From NCBI GenBank assembly GCA_964395095.1, contig CAYMZZ010000019.1, forward strand, positions 1 to 64,000: 64,000 nucleotides of DNA. Direction: 5' to 3'. This document shows positions 24,933 through 34,151 of the stretch, piece after piece. The notes under the pieces were generated by a model, which saw only the letters and a list, made by a program, of their open reading frames with translations, did no database searches and was not told the DNA's origin. Numbering within the stretch: the first letter of the stretch is position 1; each line of letters starts with the position of its first letter. The DNA is from CAYMZZ01 sp964395095 (GTDB lineage: Bacteria; Bacteroidota; Bacteroidia; Chitinophagales; Chitinophagaceae). The position numbers and the translations under genes are program-made.

Positions 24933-26093
24933 ATGATTATCCGAAATGCGGCTGAAGAAGTGAGGCTGCTGGCCAGTCAGTTCAAAGCCATAGCTATTGT
25001 GGGCCCCCGGCAGTCGGGAAAAACAACGCTTGCGCGATCGGTTTTTAAAGACAAGCCCTATGTATCCCTGGAGAATCCCGATATGCGCCGTTTCGCACAG
25101 GAAGATCCGCGTGGGTTCCTGGCTCAATATTCCAATGGGGCTATTTTTGATGAGGCACAAAGGGTACCCGAGCTTTTTTCGTACCTGCAACAAATACTTG
25201 ACGAAAACCCGCAAAAGCAGCAGTTCATTCTTACCGGCAGCAATAACTTTCTGTTGCAGGAAAATATTTCGCAAAGCCTGGCGGGAAGAATAGGCTATTT
25301 ATACCTGCTGCCATTCACCCGTTCCGAAGCAGAAGAAGCCGCCAATGGGAAATTTTCAGTAGACGAAGCCATATTCCAGGGAGGCTATCCGCCCATATTT
25401 GATCACCATGTTCCTCCCGACAAATGGTTACGGAATTATATTGCCACCTACGTTGAACGGGACCTAAGGCAGATTAAAAATATTAGCAATCTAAACCTGT
25501 TTGAACGCTTTTTGAAACTTTGCGCCGGACGCGTTGGTCAGTTGCTCAACATCAGCAGTCTCGCTATTGATACTGGCGTTGACAGCAAAACGGCATCCGC
25601 CTGGTTGGGTGTGCTGGAAAGTAGTTTCATCATTCATTTGCTAAAACCGCATCACCAAAATTTCAATAAGCGACTGGTGAAAATGCCAAAGCTCTATTTT
25701 TGTGATACCGGCCTTGCCTGTTCCCTGCTTTCCATAACGGATGCAAGTCAATTGTCACTTCACCCTTTCAAGGGAAACCTTTTTGAGAACTATATACTAT
25801 CCGAACTCATAAAGGACCGCTATAACAACAATAAAGCATTCGATCTTTATTTCTGGCGCGATAGTACCGGGAATGAAATGGATATCGTACTCGACAAAGG
25901 AACGTATCTTTATCCTATTGAGATAAAAGCCGGGAAAACGATTACCGCGGATTATTTCAAAAATCATCAGTACTGGCAAAAAATTTCGGGTAATGCGGAA
26001 GGCTCCATTATTTATGCCGGAGATGAATACCAGCAAAGAAGTTCGGGTTTGCACATTATTCCCTGGAATAAACTGGACTTGGTCACGGTATAA
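24933..26093 (+). CDS. AAA_14/DUF4143 ATPase with nuclease-like C-terminus
   Basis: This encodes 386 residues. The Walker A motif is GPRQSGKTT (Lys30) and the Walker B region is GAIFDEAQRVPELF; the sensor-like LTGSNNFLL follows. The central and C-terminal DUF4143 region carries FWRDSTGNEMDIVL and YPIEIKAG, an arrangement like PD-(D/E)xK nucleases (E..D and ExK). Such ATPases are widespread and often scattered between strains; their biological role is not settled. The gene stands alone behind a perfect hairpin and is likely self-regulated or horizontally acquired; both are inference. Confidence 0.85.
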   Translation: MIIRNAAEEVRLLASQFKAIAIVGPRQSGKTTLARSVFKDKPYVSLENPDMRRFAQEDPRGFLAQYSNGAIFDEAQRVPELFSYLQQILDENPQKQQFILTGSNNFLLQENISQSLAGRIGYLYLLPFTRSEAEEAANGKFSVDEAIFQGGYPPIFDHHVPPDKWLRNYIATYVERDLRQIKNISNLNLFERFLKLCAGRVGQLLNISSLAIDTGVDSKTASAWLGVLESSFIIHLLKPHHQNFNKRLVKMPKLYFCDTGLACSLLSITDASQLSLHPFKGNLFENYILSELIKDRYNNNKAFDLYFWRDSTGNEMDIVLDKGTYLYPIEIKAGKTITADYFKNHQYWQKISGNAEGSIIYAGDEYQQRSSGLHIIPWNKLDLVTV

Positions 26094-26149
26094 ATAAATC
26101 TATTTCTTATATGTTCGAGAATAGTTTTTAAAGAAGTTATTCCTCAACC

Positions 26150-26296
26150 ATGTCAAACTATATTTTTCTTTTCCCGATTTTCTTTATCGGCATGGCGGTG
26201 GGGGCCATGTATGTTCTGGCCAGGAAGGCCTGGTGGGGCCTGGCAGCTAACTATCCCTTCGACAGAGATAGAAATTGGTTCACCACTGGTAGCTAA
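26150..26296 (+). CDS. Short membrane-anchored open frame, possibly truncated
   Basis: This encodes 48 residues: one membrane helix (FLFPIFFIGMAVGAMYVLA) followed by WWGLAANYPFDRDRNWFTTGS. The pattern after the helix (xGWxxLAxxYP....WF...S) resembles the N-terminus of longer membrane-associated hypothetical proteins of about 150 residues, so it may be a gene cut short by the stop at 26294. Support is composition and pattern only. Confidence 0.35.
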   Translation: MSNYIFLFPIFFIGMAVGAMYVLARKAWWGLAANYPFDRDRNWFTTGS

Positions 26297-26376
26297 AATA
26301 AAAATGAAATTGTCAACATTCAGGAAAATTGAGCAAGCGACGATGCTTGGCTCCGGCGTAAAAATTTCTTATTGAG

Positions 26377-26823
26377 ATGGGAAAGGAACTATCGGGCCGT
26401 TTGATGGAAATTGTGGAGGCGCTACCTTTAAAGCCAGGTATGCGCATTCTGGAAATTGGATGCGGACCCGGAGCGATGGCGCGGGAAATGGCGGCACGCG
26501 TAGGTGATGGTCATGTGTTGGCCATTGACCGTTCGGCCAAAGCGATTGCGCTGGCCAAAGCTGGTTCCACAAAGGAGATGAAGATAGGAGCCATTTCGTT
26601 CAAACAGGTAGCGGTGGAAGATTTTGAACTGAAGCCGGACGAAAAGCCCTACGACATAGCGGTGGCTGTGCGGGTGGGTGTGTTAGACGGCCGGCATCCC
26701 GAGAAAGAAGCGCAGGCCTTGAGAAGAATCGCAGCGGCGTTGACCAGAAAAGGAAGCTTGTATATTGACGGTGGAACTCCGCTAAAGGAAATTTCGCTGG
26801 CGAAATTTCGTGGGGGCCGGTAG
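26377..26823 (+). CDS. SAM-dependent methyltransferase (small)
   Basis: This encodes 148 residues with motif I (ILEIGCGPGAMAREMA) and the acidic residue after strand 2 (VLAIDRSAKAI), then YDIAVAVRVGVLDG and a final strand GSLYIDGG. These define the class I methyltransferase fold. It is short for the family (usually about 200) because it lacks an N-terminal extension and ends soon after strand 6-7. Substrate is unknown. Confidence 0.75.
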   Translation: MGKELSGRLMEIVEALPLKPGMRILEIGCGPGAMAREMAARVGDGHVLAIDRSAKAIALAKAGSTKEMKIGAISFKQVAVEDFELKPDEKPYDIAVAVRVGVLDGRHPEKEAQALRRIAAALTRKGSLYIDGGTPLKEISLAKFRGGR

Positions 26824-26923
26824 TTTGAAAGCCAGCTAAAAGTTGATGCCAATTACCATTCTACGTCCAAAAAATCAATTCCTGGATTACTTCACACATC
26901 AAATACTTTTTATGACCCGAATA

Positions 26924-27340
26924 ATGAAGAAGACCTGGCTGGCCATTGTAGTACTCGCTTTATTTGGTTGTACTAGCGAAGAGTCTGGCCAATCGCCGGC
27001 CCCTGCTGCAGGAATGTTCAAAGTGACTATTCTTTATCCCAACGGTGAAGGAAAAAGTTTTGATATGAGCTATTATGAGGAGAAGCATATGCCCATGGTA
27101 GCGGGCTATATCGGCGGTAATCTGCAGTTTTATGAAATCGACAAAGGTATTGCCGGCAGAACAGCCAATGACAGTATTCCCTTTCTGGCGGTGGGCTATT
27201 TCTATATCAGGGATGTTGCGGAGTACAATAAGGCCATCGCGGCCAACAGGGAAACTATCATTGGTGATATAAAGAACTATACAAATATTCAACCCATCGT
27301 ACAGATTAGTGAGGTGAGGAAGGTTGCTATTCATAATTGA
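26924..27340 (+). CDS. EthD-domain lipoprotein
   Basis: This encodes about 138 residues from the ATG at 26924, chosen for the lipoprotein signal (MKKTWLAIVVLALFGC); ATGs at 26843 and 26912 give longer forms. The mature part (FKVTILYPNGEGKSFDMSYYEEKHMPMV, then FLAVGYFYIRDVAEYNKAI) is a ferredoxin-like EthD domain. EthD proteins are usually cytoplasmic and of uncertain function; the lipoprotein anchor is a Bacteroidota variation. It stops 4 bases before the next lipoprotein gene, so the pair probably forms an operon. Confidence 0.75.
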   Translation: MKKTWLAIVVLALFGCTSEESGQSPAPAAGMFKVTILYPNGEGKSFDMSYYEEKHMPMVAGYIGGNLQFYEIDKGIAGRTANDSIPFLAVGYFYIRDVAEYNKAIAANRETIIGDIKNYTNIQPIVQISEVRKVAIHN

Positions 27341-27344
27341 GTGT

Positions 27345-27776
27345 ATGAAGTTCTATTACTATAGTTTTCTTTTTTTGATTGTGATTTTCCTGGTAGGATG
27401 TGCATCTAAGTATAATAATCTGATCCTCGGCAATTGGAAACGTCATACCCTACCCGCCTCAGATATCCTCGGAGCTTTTGGTAGTTCAGGCTGGGGTGAT
27501 ATAACATTTAAAGTGGATTATACCTATCAGATTCAGGGGGATTCCATCGATGCGTCTAACCAGGTTTCCGTGCCAGGTTGGAGTGCTGCGGAAGCGAAGA
27601 ATGGTCTATGGAGAATCAAGGATAAATTTTTAGAGCTGAGCATGTATGAGCGGGAAGGGATACCTGTTTACCTTCGGTACGAAATTATAAAGCTGGATAA
27701 GGATAGCCTTATGCTGCGATCTGCTATCGGTGGATATGATCCGGAAGATTGCATGATTTATGCAAAGCGACCCTGA
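27345..27776 (+). CDS. Lipoprotein of unknown function
   Basis: This encodes about 143 residues from the ATG at 27345 (lipobox IFLVGC at residue 18); the frame opens earlier, overlapping the previous gene. The mature part is beta-rich (GNWKRHTL, YTYQIQGDS, LYLRYEIIKLDKDSLMLRS-like strands), perhaps a lipocalin-like barrel. The gap to the EthD gene is 4 bases. Confidence 0.55.
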   Translation: MKFYYYSFLFLIVIFLVGCASKYNNLILGNWKRHTLPASDILGAFGSSGWGDITFKVDYTYQIQGDSIDASNQVSVPGWSAAEAKNGLWRIKDKFLELSMYEREGIPVYLRYEIIKLDKDSLMLRSAIGGYDPEDCMIYAKRP

Positions 27777-27806
27777 CGTTTTCCACTAATCTTTTTAAAC
27801 CCGTAT

Positions 27807-28379
27807 ATGCGAATAACAATTCTGCCAACACTTATCCTGCTTTTTTCTGTGGTCGCAGCTTCCGGTCAATCGGCCAGCGAACTCTATGAGCAGGCTGTTG
27901 CGCTTTATGATAAAGCTGAATTTGCCAGGGTCAGTCAGTTGATGGACAAAGCCATAAAGCTGGATTCGGGAACCTCGAAATACTATTTGTTGAAGGCGGA
28001 TGCCCTGGTGCAGGAGGAAAATTTGCAGGAAGCTTTTGATACCTACAGCCTGACGATAGAGAAATTTCCAAAAGAGTCCTATGCGTATAATCAGCGTGGA
28101 TTGCTACTGCTCCGGATCCGGGAACACGAGTATGCCCTGAGCGACTTCAATACCGCACTTGCCTTTGAAAAGTTGGATTCACTTCAATTAACCCTGTTGA
28201 TCAACCGCGGCACCGTTAAACTTGGCATCCGCGATTTTGAAGGCGCTTACGACGATTTTATGGCCGCCTTGCGTATTGACTCGCTCGAAGTTGGCGTGCT
28301 GAATAACCTGGCCGCCGTTTGCGATGAAGTGGAAAAGCTTAAGAAGGAAAACTGTGCGGCACACTTGAATAGTTTGTAA
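27807..28379 (+). CDS. Secreted tetratricopeptide-repeat protein
   Basis: This encodes 190 residues with a signal peptide ending VAASGQ (about residue 21) and about four TPR units (SELYEQAVALYDKAEFARV, YYLLKADALVQEENLQEA, SYAYNQRGLLLLRIREHEYA, LLINRGTVKLGIRDFEGAY). TPRs mediate protein contacts; the partner is not visible. It continues the plus-strand run with 30 bases spacing. Confidence 0.75.
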   Translation: MRITILPTLILLFSVVAASGQSASELYEQAVALYDKAEFARVSQLMDKAIKLDSGTSKYYLLKADALVQEENLQEAFDTYSLTIEKFPKESYAYNQRGLLLLRIREHEYALSDFNTALAFEKLDSLQLTLLINRGTVKLGIRDFEGAYDDFMAALRIDSLEVGVLNNLAAVCDEVEKLKKENCAAHLNSL

Positions 28380-28439
28380 CTTTTAAGCTCCATAGAGGCA
28401 ATCCCGGTATTCGGGTTGTTGGCCATCAATTCATGAACT

Positions 28440-29936
28440 ATGCGCATTCATTCACCCCAAAGCTGGTGGTTCATCTGCCTGTTGTTGCTTTTTGCCTGCA
28501 AGCACAAGCCCCGGACAACAGAAACGGCTGCCAGTTATGATGAGCCGTACAGGCCGCAGTATCATTTTTCGCCACCAGCTAATTGGATGAATGATCCGAA
28601 TGGGATGGTTTATTATGAAGGCGAATACCACCTGTTTTATCAATACTATCCCGAAGGAAATACCTGGGGACCCATGCATTGGGGTCATGCGGTATCAACA
28701 GACCTGGTTCGCTGGGAAAACCTTCCTGTCGCGCTATATCCCGATACCCTGGGCTATATATTTTCAGGTTCCGCAGTAGTGGATTGGAACAATACCAGTG
28801 GCCTGGGAAAAGAGGGACAACCTGCCATGATCGCCATCTTCACTTACCATAATAGCGAAGGGGAGAAAGCGGGTAAGATTGATTTTCAGAATCAGGGTAT
28901 CGCCTACAGCAACGACAAAGGAAGAACCTGGACAAAGTACCCGGGGAATCCCGTTTTGCTAAATCCGGGCATCCGCGATTTCAGGGATCCTAAAGTAATC
29001 TGGCATGAGGAAAGCCGGCGTTGGGTGATGGCCCTGGCGGTAAAAGATAAAATCAGTATTTATACTTCTCCTGACCTGATCAACTGGAAGCTGGGCAGTG
29101 ATTTCAATCCCGACTGGGCGGCTTATGGGGGTGTATGGGAATGCCCGGATTTATTTCCGCTTAAAAGTGAGGATGGGATAGCAAAATGGGTATTGCTGGT
29201 CAGCATTAATCCCGGCGCACCCAATGGGGGCTCGGGTACGCAATATTTTGTAGGTGATTTTGATGGTGAAAAATTTACACCCGCGCAATCGGAAATAAAA
29301 TGGCTGGACTATGGCGCAGACAATTATGCCGGTGTTACCTGGTCGGATATTCCGGCCAACGATGGCCGGCGCCTGTTTATTGGCTGGATGAGCAACTGGC
29401 TCTATGCGCAAAACGTACCCACTACCATCTGGCGCTCGGCGATGACAGTACCCAGGCATTTAGTACTCCGGGAAACAGCCGGGCAATACCAGGTAGTTTC
29501 CCAACCCGTGGAGGAGTTGGGCAAGCTTAGAACTGGCAGTAAACAAGCAGAAGGAACGACGATCAGCCTGCCCGCTGAACTTGTTGAAATTGACATGGCA
29601 GGATTGGAATCAAACTTTCAGCTTCGGTTCTCCAACCCCGACCAGGAAGAATGGATTGTGAAGAAAAGCGGTGACAGTATTGTATTCGACCGAAGTAAAT
29701 CGGGGCAAACCGATTTTCATCCGGAATTTACCCGGCAGCATTATATGCCGGTGCCGGGTTTAGAGATCCGGCATTTAAAGATATACCTCGACCGATCCTC
29801 GATCGAGCTATTTTTCAACCATGGCGAAAGGGTGATGACGGAGTTGATTTTCCCCAGGTCATTCTATTCACAAATGAAGGTAGAAGGTATAAAGGGTCCG
29901 GTAACGGTGCATCAGCTTAAGAGCATCTGGCGGTAA
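28440..29936 (+). CDS. Glycoside hydrolase family 32 lipoprotein (fructan hydrolase)
   Basis: This encodes 498 residues. A lipobox (LLLFAC, Cys20) anchors it at the outer membrane. The five-bladed propeller carries the catalytic motifs WMNDPNG (nucleophile Asp52), FRDPK (about 181-185, transition-state Asp) and WECPD (acid/base Glu near 234), and a C-terminal beta-sandwich contains LKIYLDRSSIELFFNHGERVMT. GH32 enzymes cleave beta-fructosides (sucrose, inulin or levan); endo or exo specificity cannot be decided. It pairs with the GH127 gene 29 bases downstream, but no SusC/SusD transport genes are adjacent. Confidence 0.9.
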   Translation: MRIHSPQSWWFICLLLLFACKHKPRTTETAASYDEPYRPQYHFSPPANWMNDPNGMVYYEGEYHLFYQYYPEGNTWGPMHWGHAVSTDLVRWENLPVALYPDTLGYIFSGSAVVDWNNTSGLGKEGQPAMIAIFTYHNSEGEKAGKIDFQNQGIAYSNDKGRTWTKYPGNPVLLNPGIRDFRDPKVIWHEESRRWVMALAVKDKISIYTSPDLINWKLGSDFNPDWAAYGGVWECPDLFPLKSEDGIAKWVLLVSINPGAPNGGSGTQYFVGDFDGEKFTPAQSEIKWLDYGADNYAGVTWSDIPANDGRRLFIGWMSNWLYAQNVPTTIWRSAMTVPRHLVLRETAGQYQVVSQPVEELGKLRTGSKQAEGTTISLPAELVEIDMAGLESNFQLRFSNPDQEEWIVKKSGDSIVFDRSKSGQTDFHPEFTRQHYMPVPGLEIRHLKIYLDRSSIELFFNHGERVMTELIFPRSFYSQMKVEGIKGPVTVHQLKSIWR

Positions 29937-29965
29937 TTTCAGTTTTAATAGAATATTTTATTCAG

Positions 29966-32389
29966 ATGAATGGACGGATGAGTTTTGCATTACTATGTTT
30001 TTGCTGCATGGCAGCAACAAGTATATGCGGACAGGATAAGCTTTATGACAATGAGTTTCCATTGTCGGCAGTAAGAATCACCGATGGGCCCTTTAAGCAC
30101 GCGTTGGATTTGAATACGGAAACATTGTTGAAGTATGATCCGGATCGTTTTCTGGCGCCTTATTTAAAAGTTGCCAATTTGCCTGCTGCGGCCAGCAATT
30201 ATGGCAACTGGGAAAGCGACGGATTAGATGGCCATACCGGCGGTCACTTTTTATCGGCCCTGGCCATCCATTATGCGGCCACGGGTAGGCAGGAGTTGAA
30301 GGATCGGTTAGACCATATGCTTGCCATTCTGAAAAAATGCCAGCAAGCCAATTCTCAAAAGTTTCCGGACTGGGCAGTGGGATACCTGGGCGGCGTACCC
30401 AAAAGCGATTCACTTTGGCCACAGATAAAGCGGGGAAATATATCCGATATCTGGGATTATTGGGTGCCCTGGTACAATGTACACAAGATGTATGTGGGCC
30501 TGCGCGATGCATGGCTTTATGCGAACTCGGAGGAAGCAAAAAAAATGTTTCTGCAGTTTTGCGATTGGGCGCTTTCCATTGTTGCAAATCTCTCCGATAC
30601 GCAAATGGAAGAAATGCTTCGCCAGGAGTATGGCGGCATGAATGAAGTGATGGCGGATGCTTTTCAGATGACGGGCGACCGAAAATATTTGCTCGCGGCC
30701 CGGCGGTTTTCGCAGAAGGCTTTATTGAATCCATTGTCGCAAGGGGTCGATAGTCTGGATAATCTTCATGCGAATACACAGGTACCCAAGGTAATCGGAT
30801 TTCAACGGATTGCGGAGCTCTCGGGAGATAAGGATTACGAAAATGCCGGTTCATTTTTCTGGGAGACGGTGGTGCAGAACCGGAGTCTGGCCTTTGGTGG
30901 CAATAGCCGGCGCGAGTTTTTTCCGGCTACTTCGGCATACACTGATTTCATCAGGGTGGCGGAAGGCCCAGAGAGTTGCAATACCTATAATATGCTGAAG
31001 CTGACAAGGGGCTTGTTTCGTCAAAACCCATCGGCAGGCTATGTTGATTTCTTTGAGCGGGCTTTGTACAACCATATTCTTTCTACCCAGCATCCTGAGC
31101 ATGGCGGTTATGTTTATTTTACACCGGCCAGGCCCCGGCATTACCGGGTTTATTCCGCGCCTAATGAAGCTATGTGGTGTTGTGTGGGTACAGGGCTGGA
31201 GAATCATGGTAAATATGGCGAGTTTATCTATACGCATCAGCGCGATTCGCTCTTTATTAATCTCTTTGTGCCATCGGAGCTGAGTTGGGAGAAGGCGGGA
31301 ATCAGGATTGAACAGGATACAAAATTTCCTTACGAGGCTTCCACCCGGTTCAGGATCAGCGGCCGATCGAAGAAGCCTTTGACCCTGCTGATCCGGCATC
31401 CTTCCTGGGTTGCGGATAATAAGCTGAAAATAGTAGTGAATGGCGAAGACGGCAAGATAAAGTCGGCTTCGGGAACCTATATCGCCATTAAAAGTTACTG
31501 GAATGATGGGGATGAAATTCATGTAGAATTACCCATGCGCACAAGGCTGGAGAAATTGAATAATGTACCGGATTACTATGCCTTTATGCATGGCCCGGTG
31601 TTGTTGGCGGCAAGAACGCCTGAAAAGGATATTCCATATTGGGTGGCTGGTAAGGGCCGATGGGAACATATTGCGCATGGAAAAATGCTTCCGCTGAATG
31701 AAGCACCGGTGATGGTGGAACCGGATATAAATGTTATTGCCGACAAGCTGATCCCCATTGAAGGGGAGGATTTACATTTCCGGCTTTCAAAAATTAATAC
31801 GCTGAATGCTAATCCGGAAGAATTGATTCTGGAACCCTTTTATGGTCTTCACGATTCCCGGTATATGATGTACTGGAGCATGCTGACCCCGGGGAAGTAC
31901 AAGGGCATACTGGATTCCCTGGCGCTGGAGGAAGAAAAAATGCTGGACCTCGAAAGCCGTACAGTTGATTATGTGCAGCCGGGACAGCAGCAACCGGAGG
32001 CGGATCATTTTATGGAAGCAGAAAAGTCGGGCAGCGGTGTGCATATGGATGAGTTTTGGCGCGATGCCCGAAATGACGGATATTTTAGTTATGAGCTTCG
32101 TACGAAAGGGGAAACCAGCCTGAACCTGTTGCTGCGCTTCTGGGGCACCAATTGGGATAACCGGAAGTTTGATATTCTGATAGATGATGTGAAGCTGGCT
32201 ACGGAGGACGTACGCAAGTGGAATATTTATGATTTCCGCGAAGAGGTCTATTCCATTCCGGCAGAAATGTTGCGAGGCAAAGAAAAGATAAGGGTGCGTT
32301 TCCAGGCCCCGGAAAATGGGATTGCCGGTGCGATTTATTTTGTAAGACTGTTCAAACCTGTTGAAGATGAGAAGAAGAAAGCCTACTGA
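29966..32389 (+). CDS. Glycoside hydrolase family 127 (beta-L-arabinofuranosidase-type)
   Basis: This encodes 807 residues with a signal peptide ending TSICGQ. The (alpha/alpha)6 barrel bears the GH127 signature: ESCNTYNMLK (Glu336, Cys338) and MWCCVGTG (Cys405, Cys406), corresponding to the zinc-bound cysteine nucleophile site known from the Bifidobacterium enzyme. Early motifs SDGLDGHTGGHFLSALA also fit. The last about 130 residues (from VDYVQPGQQQPEADHFM) form an extra DUF6805-like beta domain. Expected activity is hydrolysis of beta-L-arabinofuranosides from plant or glycoprotein glycans. It is co-directional with the GH32 gene and likely co-transcribed. Confidence 0.9.
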   Translation: MNGRMSFALLCFCCMAATSICGQDKLYDNEFPLSAVRITDGPFKHALDLNTETLLKYDPDRFLAPYLKVANLPAAASNYGNWESDGLDGHTGGHFLSALAIHYAATGRQELKDRLDHMLAILKKCQQANSQKFPDWAVGYLGGVPKSDSLWPQIKRGNISDIWDYWVPWYNVHKMYVGLRDAWLYANSEEAKKMFLQFCDWALSIVANLSDTQMEEMLRQEYGGMNEVMADAFQMTGDRKYLLAARRFSQKALLNPLSQGVDSLDNLHANTQVPKVIGFQRIAELSGDKDYENAGSFFWETVVQNRSLAFGGNSRREFFPATSAYTDFIRVAEGPESCNTYNMLKLTRGLFRQNPSAGYVDFFERALYNHILSTQHPEHGGYVYFTPARPRHYRVYSAPNEAMWCCVGTGLENHGKYGEFIYTHQRDSLFINLFVPSELSWEKAGIRIEQDTKFPYEASTRFRISGRSKKPLTLLIRHPSWVADNKLKIVVNGEDGKIKSASGTYIAIKSYWNDGDEIHVELPMRTRLEKLNNVPDYYAFMHGPVLLAARTPEKDIPYWVAGKGRWEHIAHGKMLPLNEAPVMVEPDINVIADKLIPIEGEDLHFRLSKINTLNANPEELILEPFYGLHDSRYMMYWSMLTPGKYKGILDSLALEEEKMLDLESRTVDYVQPGQQQPEADHFMEAEKSGSGVHMDEFWRDARNDGYFSYELRTKGETSLNLLLRFWGTNWDNRKFDILIDDVKLATEDVRKWNIYDFREEVYSIPAEMLRGKEKIRVRFQAPENGIAGAIYFVRLFKPVEDEKKKAY

Positions 32390-32654
32390 TAACTGAAGCG
32401 TTTAAATAATTAGGAGATTTGGGAAGAATTTGAGAATTTGTTTTTAAAGATTTATATGCATAGCAATGAAGACACTTTGTACTACCAACAAAAATCCGCG
32501 TTATTTGCGCAGATTTTGACGCAGATTTTCGCAGATGAGAGAATTGAATTAGCACTATCAAACTAAATATTTACAGGATAGATATTTCCCATAACTTAAA
32601 ACTTATAACTTAAAACTTATAACTTACAACTTAAAACTCACAACCCACCACTCT
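32390..32654 (+). repeat. Intergenic gap with cgcagatt and acttaaaactt repeats
   Basis: Two repeat types are seen. At about 32505-32535 the motif CGCAGATTTT occurs twice with variants. At about 32595-32650 the unit AACTTAAAACTTATA is repeated four to five times. Both types recur in other gaps to the right (38.4, 49.9, 55.8 and 59.5 kb). No gene is seen. Confidence 0.7.
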
Positions 32655-34022
32655 ATGAAACGAATTACCCAACTCTTCCTCGTTCTCCTCTGTACCGCAT
32701 CCATTACCCTGGCGCAGGACCTGAATACCGGCTTTGTTTTCACGGAGCCTGATCAGTATGAAAAAATCGGTGATGCCCAGTTGCCCATTGCAGGCGGGCA
32801 ATTCCCGGCCCGCATTGATCTTTCCGGAAATATGCCGCCTCCCGGTGACCAGCGGCCGCAAAACTCCTGTGTGGCCTGGACCATTGCCTATGCTTGTAAA
32901 TCGTACCAGGAAAAGGTAAAGAATAACTACAGTTATACTACAGGAGGTCAACTGGACTATAGAAGAGTCTTTTCCCCATCCTTTCTGTATAACCTGATCA
33001 ACAATGGGCAGAATGTGGGCACCACCTTTGAAGATGCCTGTCATGTAATGCAGAACTACGGTGTATGTACCTGGCAAACCATGCCTTACCGGCCTAATGA
33101 CTGGGTGACCCGCCCCAACGCCAGCCAGATGGAGGAGGCCAAAAATTATCGGATAGAGACCTATCGTAAAATTGCCCTGAATGATGCCGTTACGAATATT
33201 AAAGCCCAACTATTTGCCGGCTATCCGGTGATAGTAGCTACGGTGGTGGATGTGAATTATTATCAGAATGGCTACAATACGACGCAGAATCCATATGTAT
33301 GGAATAGCAGCGGCCCTATTGACTATCGTATGGGCCATGCCATCCTGATCGTGGGCTACGATGATACACATAATGCATTCAAGTTTATTAATTCCTGGGG
33401 AAGCAACTGGGGAAATGGCGGATATGGTTGGATCAGCTATAACAAGGCGCCGTCTGTGATCAGGGAAGCCTATATCATCAAATCGTCGCTGATGCCTGCC
33501 AACCAGGTGGTATCACCGGAGAATAATCCTTTGACAAAAGAGAGCAATACCCTTGACAATACTGATATCAATAATTTCGGCCTCAGTTTCAATATTTCCA
33601 ATGTATTGCACGACAATGCCCTTACCAATCCCAATTTTAATATTCAAAATGCCAGGATGACGATCCAGGGGAATGTGCAACTACCGGCCAATATCGGACG
33701 ATCGGTGCAGGTAGTTATCAACTTTTATGTAAATAACAATGGCGTGAAGGGTATGCCGTTGCGAAGTAATGATTTTCGCTTCGCCCTGGCCACGGGTCAG
33801 GCAGCTACGGGTACGCCGCCGCTCCAGCTTCAGCCAAATAGTGCATTCAATACTACCTGGACGGCCTTGATGCCCTATGTGGTGCTAAACGTGCCCCGTG
33901 GACAAATGACCCCCTGGGGCTATCGGCCAGCGACCAGTTATTTGCTCGCTGAGCCAGTATTGTTTATTGATAATTTCCCGGTAAGGGTGGGTCAATTGAT
34001 ACCGTTTACGGTTTCCCTTTAG
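32655..34022 (+). CDS. Secreted C1-family (papain-like) cysteine peptidase
   Basis: This encodes 455 residues with a signal peptide ending SITLAQ (about residue 20). The papain triad is visible: Cys72 in PQNSCVAWTIAYA, His228 in MGHAILIVGY and Asn246 in NSWGSNWG. The propeptide is absent or very short. Residues about 290-455 form a C-terminal beta-rich domain of unknown role. Such enzymes degrade extracellular proteins or act in competition. It is separated on both sides (266-base repeat gap upstream, terminator-like hairpin downstream), so it is probably monocistronic. Confidence 0.85.
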   Translation: MKRITQLFLVLLCTASITLAQDLNTGFVFTEPDQYEKIGDAQLPIAGGQFPARIDLSGNMPPPGDQRPQNSCVAWTIAYACKSYQEKVKNNYSYTTGGQLDYRRVFSPSFLYNLINNGQNVGTTFEDACHVMQNYGVCTWQTMPYRPNDWVTRPNASQMEEAKNYRIETYRKIALNDAVTNIKAQLFAGYPVIVATVVDVNYYQNGYNTTQNPYVWNSSGPIDYRMGHAILIVGYDDTHNAFKFINSWGSNWGNGGYGWISYNKAPSVIREAYIIKSSLMPANQVVSPENNPLTKESNTLDNTDINNFGLSFNISNVLHDNALTNPNFNIQNARMTIQGNVQLPANIGRSVQVVINFYVNNNGVKGMPLRSNDFRFALATGQAATGTPPLQLQPNSAFNTTWTALMPYVVLNVPRGQMTPWGYRPATSYLLAEPVLFIDNFPVRVGQLIPFTVSL

Positions 34023-34047
34023 GTATGGCTTCTTTTTCTAACGTGGT

Positions 34048-34096
34048 AATTCAGAATCCGGTGTATGTTGGAAAATCAACACCGGATTTTTGAATT
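34048..34096 (+). terminator. Terminator-like hairpin after the C1 peptidase
   Basis: AATTCAGAATCCGGTGT pairs with ACACCGGATTTTTGAATT across a loop of about 14 bases, with TTTTT near the foot of the stem. It lies 26 bases after the stop codon. Confidence 0.65.
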
Positions 34097-34151
34097 ATAG
34101 GGGTTTTACTTGTATCTTGATGTCCTCTACAATATCTAAAACCCTTACACC

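Noticed and set aside
26377..26823. Specific arsenite or ubiquinone methyltransferase
   Set aside because: Only the generic class I fold motifs are visible; no substrate-specific residues can be assigned.
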